Source of the DNA: Phoronis australis
Taxonomy: Eukaryota; Phoronida; Phoronidae
Assembly (NCBI GenBank): GCA_002633005.1
Contig: NMRA01000720.1
Span: 38,533-82,189, forward strand
Direction of reading: 5' to 3'
Length of the DNA stretch: 43,657 nucleotides
Shown here: positions 35,222 to 43,657 of the stretch, piece by piece
How the letters are laid out: every line of letters begins with the position of its first letter
How positions within the stretch are numbered: position 1 is the stretch's first letter
The notes under the pieces: generated by a model
Seen by the model: only the letters and a program-made list of their open reading frames with translations
Told to the model about the DNA's origin: nothing
The model's database searches: none
Program-made: the position numbers and the translations under genes

Positions 35222-35812
35222 TTGTTTCTCATGCCCTACTAGTACCTTGTAAAATTTTTGCCTGTGAAAGGAGTAAGGATTTGCCATGAAATCAAACTGT
35301 GCGAAGCTTTCAATGTTATCGGGATTTCCAATAAAACACTAGGAAAAAGCAGGGTGGGGTTATTTAGATACAAATTTGGAGAATGTCTGCTCAATAGCTC
35401 TTTCTGGATTTTCTTCTTGTGCATGTGGTTCATGTGCGCAATATTTTGTGAATCACGTGGAAGCTAAATGTTGGACAATTAATGAAAAGTCTGTCATTGA
35501 CTTGAAATCACTACGCAGTACTTATTGATGTAACTAAATGATATAACAGCTGCCTGATTTTATCTGGACAGTTTTGTCCAATTCAAATCATTCCAAATCT
35601 GTGTAGTTGTATAGCGATCTACCAACTACTCGGCTTGCCCAGTATGACATTTCAACTTTGGTCTTACTTACTTCAGAACTCGTTCCAACTGTTGTGCGAG
35701 AGAGGTACTGTACCGCTGATTTCTGTCCAACATTACTTGTCGTCATGGGTCTAATCTGTTACAGCACAGAGAATTCATCTGATATTTACATGGTGCTGTG
35801 CTAGTTTACTTA

Positions 35813-35873
35813 CTATAGGTGTCGCCCTCGTGAGAACTAAATGCATTAGCTCACACCAGGGCGACACCTATAG
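35813..35873. repeat. 61-bp near-perfect palindrome
   Basis: CTATAGGTGTCGCCCT at 35813-35828 and its exact reverse complement at 35858-35873 enclose a centre that also pairs (GTGAG with CTCAC, centred on ATGCAT). The whole 61 bp can fold into one hairpin with few mismatches. It could be the remnant of a very small inverted-repeat element or a small hairpin RNA locus; nothing decides between them. Confidence 0.85.
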
Positions 35874-36119
35874 GAAGTTGAATAACATGCACGTGGTCTT
35901 TTAATCGTGAGTCGCCACTGTTCATTCCAAATAACTTAATGGTAGCGATAACTGCAATTCACTCATCTGGGTTGATATTGATTTTTCCACTGTATTTTTT
36001 TAGTTGAACATCATTGTCGACGGTGTTTCTGGTATCTCTATCACATGACGAGAGGAAGGTTGACATTCTTGTTCTTATTTTTGCTTACGCTGCACTTGGC
36101 ACTCACTGACTAAAGGGTC

Positions 36120-36189
36120 GTTATTTACAGTAAAACTCGTTATTTACAGTAAAGCTCGTTATTTACAGTAAAGCTCGTTATTTACAGTT
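36120..36189. repeat. 19-bp tandem repeat, 3.6 copies
   Basis: The unit 'gttatttacagtaaagctc' is repeated, with one copy reading aaactc, and the last copy breaks off after 'gttatttacagt'. Confidence 0.92.
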
Positions 36190-37277
36190 TGAAATTCTTC
36201 AATATGGGACAGAAATAATGTGAAAAAGTACAAGTTGTATTTTTGAGATGTTTACCACATTCTGGAAACGCTCAGAAGTTCGTTGATCAAAATGTTACGC
36301 CGTACAAACTACAAACTTTGCCAGAAACAAAGTACACGTTCCTGAAAAGTTATTTTTATTGCGAAATTTGTCGCGGGGAAATTTCACCAAGACTAATCAC
36401 CGCAGCATGGCTGTCACCATGCAGACAAGACATATTAGAACCCCTGCACCCTATTCTTATTCTGCGGTGCATATATCCTGTCCACAGCAACCAAAACACA
36501 TTCAGATGGCTTTTTTGCTGTCTATGTTGGTAAGTGACATAAAATTAAGTGACTGTGATTTGTCAATCATCTAGAAGTCACGAAAATATTTGGAAAATGA
36601 ATATATTTTGTCAAAAAGAGACACATTCTGATGCTGTGGCATTACGCAACAGTTGGCAAATATGAGTATACATGCATCGCAAAGTGTCATAGTTGACCCC
36701 ACTGTCACCAATCAATTTCATGTAAACTGGGCTGACTATATTTTTTAATAGTTGAAGCTGTCTCTGTGTTCCCCTACTGAATGGTATCAAATGGCTGTTA
36801 TTTTAATTTATGTCAATATGCATGTGAATTCTGTGAGTGTAGGAACAGGAAAACACTGAATGTTAATAATTAGTTCAAGATTACTGGTACATGTAGTTTT
36901 AGTAGTAAGAACACTGGGAATGTCAGATTTTCCCCTTTTAAAGACCCACGTAGGGCCAATAGGGTGAAGTCCAAATCACAAACTTCATTCAGGATTAAAC
37001 AGCTGTGATTCTTTACTTTACAACCAATAACAATACTACGTTCATTCGTCTACCATGTGAACAAGGAATTCCAACTCACCGGGTTAAAAGAAAAAACAAA
37101 AGTGCAGTCGACCCCAAACATAAAACAACAGGTTTTCACAGATGAGGTTTTATAGTGAAAAAGATTATTCTAGGAATTTTGACGATACACGCTAAATGCA
37201 TCAATTTGTGTAAAGAAAGACCACACATGATAGATTTTGTCAATGCATTTGATATTGTCGATCACAAGCCAGTTCAT

Positions 37278-40200
37278 CTAGAAGTAGGGCACCTCCTCCA
37301 CTATAATGCGTGACGCCATGTTCCCACTTCCAGTACATGAGTTGGCGAGTGTGCCCCATTTAGAGTCGCACGTGTCCACTTTCAGTTCAATCCGTATTCT
37401 GCCTCTGGGAACCCCATTGCAAATTCCGCCGACTAAAATAGAAGCAACAACCAGACATTAGAAACACCAAAATGTATAGCACTAATAGGACTGTCTCGAG
37501 TTACACATGATCTTACAGATCTCCTTTATCCCTGAGATAAGAAAGCGTGTGACTTTGTTTTGGAAATCAGACTTTTTTGTGTTTCTCATTTATGTCGGAA
37601 ATACGATGAATTTCGTACCACGCATCCACGGGTACTTTTCCAGTTAATCGAATTTTCGCACTTCGGAATTACAGCCCTCGACAAAGCAGAAATACTTTTT
37701 TGGCATTGGAAGGACGAATAGAGTAATGCAACCAAGAAAAATTTAAAATGAATCAAACAAGTAACATGTGAAACTAGTGACCTGAAAACGAGGCAGCAAA
37801 TGTGCCTGACGGATGTGTACGGCATTGTGGGTAAATACAGGGAGATTCGGGTGTCACTGTGTAGTCTGGGACGGTCCTATTGCTGAAACAGTTTTGATGA
37901 GGTTATTTGACGAAGGATGATGGAGCATTTTTTTTTCTTCAAATAGTGACGTTTCTAGAATTTTCGACACTATTTACTTAATATTGATAGTGAATGTAAT
38001 ACATGTAGGGGATGTGTACTTAGTCAAGCAATCTGTGGTTTATGCTGTTTACTCGCGTCATGTGTAAATTGATTACAGGTTGTATTTTCAGCACTTTCTT
38101 TAGAACTATTTGGTACAGAACAGTATAACCTTAAGTTTACTTTAAATTTTTGAATGTCTCTCATTGAAAATAGAGTGCGCTGATAGACTATGTGTTTATC
38201 ACCTGCTTTTTAATTTCTGTTTGCATTTAGCGAGTGGATAGTAAGCTGGTTTGTTCTTGTTGCGTATGAATAACCACAGACGAATTTAAGCTTATGTTTT
38301 GTATTGAAATTGGATAAATTCGGTGTTTAAATGAAACTATGAGTACTTAATTTGGAGCCAATGCATTCTAGTGCAGAAGTCAAAAAGTACAATTCGATTG
38401 TCAGTATCACTTACAGTAGGCAGGCATGTACTGGCTTAACGTCTTATCATGGTCTTTGTATGAGTAGCGTACAGCATCGAGGGGCTGAGGGTTGATGCAT
38501 TCATGGCCATTGATAGTGAAGAACCATCGTGCACAAACAGCTTTGACGTTCTGATCATGGATACAAAGATTTCCTGCAAGTAAACAGATGCTTGAAACTG
38601 TAAACAGTTGGTAACATTAACCTCTTAAGTTGTTGGTATACGCTTTTTCAAAATAATGTTAAAATTTATGACTATGTTGGCTTTGCAAAACATCACTTGG
38701 TATGTTAGGTGTGTCAAGTAGATTTGGAAGCATCTGGAACTATTGCTCTGATTGTACTTGTCTCAGTTAAACGTATTGGTTGTACTTCACATATTCAAGA
38801 GCTAGGTAAAACAATGGGCTGATGAGATTAAAATATTTTAGAAGGTCTAGCGCGGTCATCAACAGGCTGTTGCATAAGAAACGCCCTCAAATTTTGTTGA
38901 TTCATCAGACGCAAAATACAGCAAAGTAACGTACCAGCGTAGGTTAGCCTTAGGCCTGTTTCTGCGCTTAGTTTGTTATACTCAATCACCTGCAAATATC
39001 AAACAATATGCTGTACTATAGCAGAAGAAAAGCAGACATAATACCACATTTGGGTCATCGTGATCAGTTCTACTTACAGATTATTTTATCCTTAATTTTG
39101 GCTGAAAATGAAAATAATGAGTTGGTGTGATCATTGCCAATTTATAGCGTCGCAGCTAAAATGGAACTACAGCTGATTAGGTGAAAGTGTGCGTGTACAC
39201 ACAACTGACGTGGAGTAACTGACATCGTTGCGGCCAGTTTTTGACACCAGCATGATAGGTAGAGCTAGTTACACTCTGTTAGTTGCTGGAGTTCCAACAA
39301 CGCTTAATTGAATTTCTCATGAAAAGTTGTGTTAAAATAATTGTTTATCTCTATACAGTCGATAAAGACAGTGTAGTGGGCCCTGCCTTGTGGCCTAAAC
39401 ATGTCTGATTTACTGCATAAGGCATCAGGCCTCCTGCACTCCTTTTTTAGTTTTAAAGCAAAGATTAGGCAAAAAATAAGTATTAAGTATAAGTTGATGA
39501 AGCTAGTTCTGTTTCGGTTTTTGTAACCAACAGTCATTGAATCATGAAAGATGGGCCTGCTAGTCATGATGCTAGAAAAAAGGCCACTTGGCAATGGATA
39601 AGATTGGAACGGGTATCTGCTTGATTATAAATCATTTGTGATTTAAGAACATGTTAATGTCTGTCCTGTAGTATCTTAAAAGGTGGTCTTAATCAAAATA
39701 TAGTTTCTTGAAAGTACCGTGAGTTTATTGGCAAGTGTTACCTTTATGGTACCGTGGTCCATATCAGTAGCTTCATTCCAGGCAAACTGTTTGACTCTGT
39801 AAGCCAGTGACCTCTCTGGAGAAATGAAAAGATGTTCTTGTCTTACGGAATATCTCAAAGTGCTAGTAACTACTCTAAATTGGAGACAATATAGTGGTGA
39901 TCCTTTCACTTGCCCCATCAGTTTTTTCGAATCAACAAAAGTCAGTAAAACTGAAACATAACTTATTGAAATCTTAAGGGAAGTGGGCAGGGTAAGAACC
40001 AAGGTGTCCTAATCTCTTTAGTAAGTTGATCGCACATGTTCCGTCCCTTAGATGGTTAACTAAGATACGCTCCCATTGTTTCAAAACTAGAAAGCATTCA
40101 GAGGCGACGCCAGGAGTCCTTATATTGCAGTGAGGCGCCAAACGCTGTGTTATACTTGAGCAAGTATGAGCATGGACTGTCCATTATCTGGAGAATAGGT

Positions 40201-42709
40201 TCGTCATTGGTCTCTTAGAGGCATTGTAGTGTAAGATGGTCACTTAGGGACGTGCTAGGTTGTTTGTAGTCGTTGCAACCTGGTCCGCCAGGTCTTTATC
40301 GATGAATGAGGGATTTCCTGCCGTTCGCTGGTTACCCCCCNATTCTTAACCAAGGAAAGGCGGGAAATCCCTTGTTCATCCATAAAGACCTGGGAGACCA
40401 GGTCAAAAGGTCTGCAAACAATTTACCATTGTCTCTAAGTATTAAGTGACCACCTTGTACTACATTGTGTATTGTCACTAGGTGCCCTAACCATGATATT
40501 TTTCCTATTACACATGACTGGTAATATAACAGTGTCTTGCTGCTTATCAAAAGCCTAAAAGCCTTGTAATAGTAATTTGCTTTTGTTACAGTGTCATTTT
40601 ATGAACTTATGGTGTGTTTCTATTCAGGATAGTGCAACTGACCTGGAGTTAGGGATCAATGCTACAACTGTGAAGTCCATTAGAGACAGTTTTGTTTTTC
40701 TTTGTGTTTGCCTTCTTTTTTACTTGATGGATAATCATGAAATTTGGCACTTGTATTACTACCAGTAATTATGACAACAACATGTCAATGCTCTGGGTGG
40801 TATGTGATGCTGATGGTCATGGTGGGTGTACATCCTCACGCAGTATAGCTCTTTGGTCAAATTTTATTCTGTTAAATTTACAAACAATTATAAAGATTAA
40901 GACTATCTGTTGCATTTGTACTGTCTAAATGACTTTAAACAAAATTTAGTTTGAAGTCATTGTTTGCTGCTGGTCACGTAAGTTTTTAAGACACGCATAC
41001 TTGATCATTTTGGTAATTGAAGTTTTGAAGGAAATAAACGCGGCCCCCAATCACTGATGGGTGAGTTGTGTGAGAGGGAGGTAACAATGGGAACACTTGA
41101 GACTGTTTGAGATTCTTCAGTCTTGAGAAGTGGCTGTGCATTGGCGGTTCAGGCTAGTTGAACCCTTTGAGGCATGATGAAATCACTAATGAAAGGGTTT
41201 CAAAGCATGAATGTGATATGTCTCCACTTATTTCACCCCAAAATAATTTCGCATTTGTCATTTTTCCATTTCTTAGTGGATGATTACTTAACTGTATATA
41301 ATAGAAATTGTTCCAAGAGTGGTGTGACACCTACATAACACAAACTATGCTAGCAATATGTTAATGAGCTTCAAGCATCCAGCATACTACGAACAAAAGT
41401 ATTTAAGACGTAGCAGACAAAATCGCTAACCTTGTTATCAATTTCATCCTCCACTGTTAGGCGGTCAGTTTTCATGTTTAGTCTTTCTGTAAGCCTAAAT
41501 GCCTTAGGCTATGATGTTTTTGTCATAAGTTTTCATCCCACCTATATATTAGGCAGTTGATCCCATATTCAATTTCATTACATCTGATTATGTCACTTGC
41601 CATGGCTATGATATTTCAAAGCAACATATTTTAACCACACTCACCAGTACATACCCAGATTTGATATCTTGTTGCTGTGATCATTAATCAGTTTACTTAT
41701 CCCCATCAACAGAGTCATCTGATTGGCTTGTTCCTTTTCTAAGTCCGTCTGCTTTTTCTTCAAGACTGCCTGGTCCTGAATTTGACCCTGCAGTTGCTTG
41801 ATGTCCAGATTCTGATGATCCACTTTCAGCTGCAGTTTCACGAGTTCTAGTTCTAAATTGTTAAATTTGTTAACTTTTGACTGAAGTGTCTGGAGATCTG
41901 TCTGTATGTTGCGCAACTCGCCATCTTTACGTTGGAGTTCGTTTACCTGTAGATGAGAAATTTTAACATTAACTGTCTCATAATAGCATTTGACCTTGAA
42001 TTTGGTCTTTAATTATTATTTGATAGTGGAATGTTGCTTTGCTGATCATTTTTTTTGCATTTTTAAAAACTGCCCAGTCCATTTTATACACAGTGTAGTT
42101 ATAGTCGCACCATTTCACATTTTGAGATTAGTTTTCTCCGTTACGAACTCTCTAAATACGATACCCTATATTGACTTTTGTTTAAAAAACCACATGCGCT
42201 GTTTTAAGAAACATGATGAAGGCAAAAACTGACCATGTTCCAATCTTGAGAATAAAGATAATTTAATTTTGGTCTGACCTCTGCTGGAAAATTTTTACTG
42301 AAAATGTTGAACTTGTCACTATTGGGCTATCCCTATACCACTGCATTTATGACCATATATTCTTTTGTTCTTGTAAAGTACTGCAAAAACAAGCTATAAC
42401 TGTTAGGTGTAAACACTTTATTTCTTTGGAACTCTGTAAGCTGCAGTGGTGTCTGATAACATACAAACATATCCAACAAATACTTCACAGTCTTACCATG
42501 AGTTGCAACTGTGGTTCTACTTTGTTGACTTCCTTCTCGATGAGCTCAACTTTTGTCCTCAATGCTGTACAACAAGATGTCGACGGTGTTGGTGGTGGCG
42601 ATGTGGAGGTGGGAATCCGTTTTGATGGTGCGATAACGTCGATTGCCAAGGTGATTGTGACAACTGACACCAGCCCTACTAGTACAGAACATTGTATTTT
42701 GAGAGTCAT
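37278..42709 (-). CDS. CTHRC1-like secreted protein with a coiled-coil stalk, six exons, complete
   Basis: CTHRC1 proteins are secreted glycoproteins linked in vertebrates to Wnt signalling and matrix remodelling. Exons: 42709-42497, 41946-41655, 39794-39742, 38989-38935, 38573-38415, 37432-37278. Phases join to one 308-residue frame from ATG to TAG. Residues 1-22 (MTLKIQCSVLVGLVSVVTIT...) form a signal peptide or signal anchor, followed by a Pro/Ser/Thr linker. Residues about 50-168 are a Leu/Lys/Glu/Gln-rich coiled coil with no Gly-X-Y. Residues about 170-308 are the globular domain: KQFAWNEATDMDHGTIK, ARWFFTINGHEC, GGICNGVPRGRI, and the ending MASRIIVEEVP, matching 'RWYFTFNGAEC' and 'SRIIIEELPK' of vertebrate CTHRC1. 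Cysteines fall at 208, 218, 230, 262, 279 and 290. The start is the first Met before the hydrophobic segment. The exon-3 acceptor is the second AG of 'cttacagag', because only that keeps frame. Family assignment is firm; the role here is unknown. Confidence 0.92.
40218..40468. repeat. Large imperfect inverted repeat in a CTHRC1-like intron, N at its centre
   Basis: The left arm (about 40218-40330) and right arm (about 40347-40468) pair as reverse complements. The best part is 'acctggtc-ccaggtctttat-gatgaa' with 'gggatttcc-gcc'. The outer parts match less well ('ggtcactta', 'ttgttt'). The single N at 40341 sits between the arms. It could be a fold-back element or an assembly artefact; the divergence between arms favours a real element. 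Confidence 0.65.
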
Positions 42710-42758
42710 CTTGCTTCAATCTTGACAATCCTTTGCCTTTCCTTGATATCCCAGAATG

Positions 42759-42765
42759 TTATATA
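42759..42765 (-). promoter_or_regulatory. Candidate TATA box of the CTHRC1-like gene
   Basis: TATATAA on the - strand lies 50-56 bp upstream of the ATG at 42709. This would leave a 5' UTR of about 20-30 nt. It is the only TATA-like match close to the start; there is no transcript evidence. Confidence 0.3.
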
Positions 42766-43657
42766 ATGTAGACCAGTCTTACACTGTGCCCAGCACTATT
42801 GACTGATACTGTTGATAACTCTTTCTATTGGTGGGTCTGGCCAACTCAGGAATTCTGTTTACATTTGCAACAATTTCAATGAGATAAATTTGAGTAAAAA
42901 ATTTTAGATTATTTGGCGCAGCGCGTTGCTTTGATACCTGATCTCAATTACCACATCCTTGGTATTTAGGTGGAGGTATATTGTTATGGTGGTCCACTAT
43001 ATACTGATGTCTAGTTGTGACTATGTTATTCTCGGTTCATGACTAACCAATGCTGAGGCTCATTGAGACTCCTGGAAACAAAACTTTTAAAATCGTCCAT
43101 TGTTGATTTATTTTGCATAAAAGTAAACGTTTTCTGGTATTAAAAGCGTCGCTTGGGAAATGTCCTTGGTGTGTTCCTTAGAACAAATTTCTTTGGAAAT
43201 AAAACAATGTCACTCAACCCTGATACTTGCATACACTTGTTGATTCAGGCCCCCATTGCAGTGATTGGTCAGCAAGTGGTTGGAATGGTGAGCTATTGGG
43301 TGCAGTGAAATATACTGCCCCTTTCTCAAGAGTGCTCACAAATATCTTGCCAATGTGTTACCTATTGCAGGCATGTACGAAAGTATTCTGTAGTTACGTT
43401 GAAAAATCATCAGTTTGAGACACTGTATGACGGACGACTGAAATTTTGTTTCGTCATATTTCTCAGCAAAAATAATTTTCAGAAAAATTTAGTTTGGTTT
43501 TTACATGATTTGGGTGGCGTAGTTAATACTATCCAACATGAGGTAAACTTAAGTTTTGAGCATTTTCAGCAATGTGGAAAACCTTTGAAAAGAGAAATAA
43601 TGCAATTTTAGCAATTATTTTTGTCCTTAATTGAAGAGCTTTTGAAATTCATAATTC
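42766..43657. other. Sequence upstream of the CTHRC1-like gene
   Basis: No gene could be supported here. The open frames at 43227-43418 and 43399-43611 on the + strand have no recognisable motif, signal peptide or splice context. No repeat was noticed. Confidence 0.4.

Larger units (their letters stand above)
32634..37277. other. Gene-poor stretch between the orphan exon and the CTHRC1-like gene
   Basis: It contains a pair of SINE copies (33042-33582), a G/C-rich dispersed-repeat-like block near 33,670-33,840 ('ctgccctccctctcc...gatctgcccctgaat'), a fold-back MITE end near 34,186, two short palindromes and two short tandem repeats, all listed separately. A frame on the + strand ending at a donor-like 'ttg|gtaagtg' near 36,530 could be an exon, but has no partner. 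No gene is supported. Confidence 0.45.

Noticed and set aside
36243-36574. Overlapping + strand frames ending near a donor-like gtaagtg
   Set aside because: There is no motif, no acceptor-bounded exon that could be defined with confidence, and no link to the orphan exon at 32433.
42426-42725. + strand open frame of 99 codons
   Set aside because: It is the antisense shadow of exon 1 of the CTHRC1-like gene, which has the conserved splice borders and signal sequence.
1-43657. CRISPR array, prokaryotic operon or phage content
   Set aside because: The tandem repeats have no constant-repeat/variable-spacer structure, and the window is clearly intron-containing animal DNA.

Overview
The window reads as nuclear DNA of an invertebrate animal. 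It is AT-rich, genes are broken into short exons with GT..AG introns of about 0.1-3 kb, and the spaces are full of minisatellites, small inverted-repeat elements and tRNA-derived SINEs. The two recognisable genes resemble vertebrate proteins closely, and together with the minisatellite load and haplotype-like duplications this would suit a marine deuterostome such as a lancelet. That assignment is an inference, not something the sequence proves. Most long open frames are chance or repeat-driven; the real coding content lies in short exons joined here by splice sites and reading phase.

Layout. (1) 1-6.3 kb, + strand: the 3' end of a gene with four 36-nt, phase-1 microexons, each encoding a 12-residue Gly/Thr-containing repeat, then a last exon that looks like a GPI-anchor signal. 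The microexons lie in duplicated exon-plus-intron units, one of which carries an expanded 18-bp minisatellite. (2) 6-15 kb: no secure gene; a LINE-like fragment, small tandem repeats and a 283-bp direct duplication that starts exactly after an N (probable assembly artefact). (3) 15.2-16.1 kb: a 909-bp element with 304-bp terminal inverted repeats flanked by TTAA, both arms of which encode the start of a THAP zinc finger. (4) 17.3-26.5 kb, - strand: ten exons of GTF2H4 (TFIIH p52), complete except for about 45 N-terminal residues. Its introns hold arrays that abut splice acceptors, a MITE-like element and a possible THAP relic. (5) 26.5-37.3 kb: SINEs, palindromes and one orphan coiled-coil exon. 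(6) 37.3-42.7 kb, - strand: a complete six-exon, 308-residue secreted CTHRC1-like gene whose stalk is an alpha-helical coiled coil rather than Gly-X-Y collagen.

No operon-like or pathway link between the genes is visible. The most unusual points are the microexon array, the THAP-bearing fold-back element, the fivefold duplicated splice acceptor inside GTF2H4, and the coiled-coil CTHRC1-like architecture.
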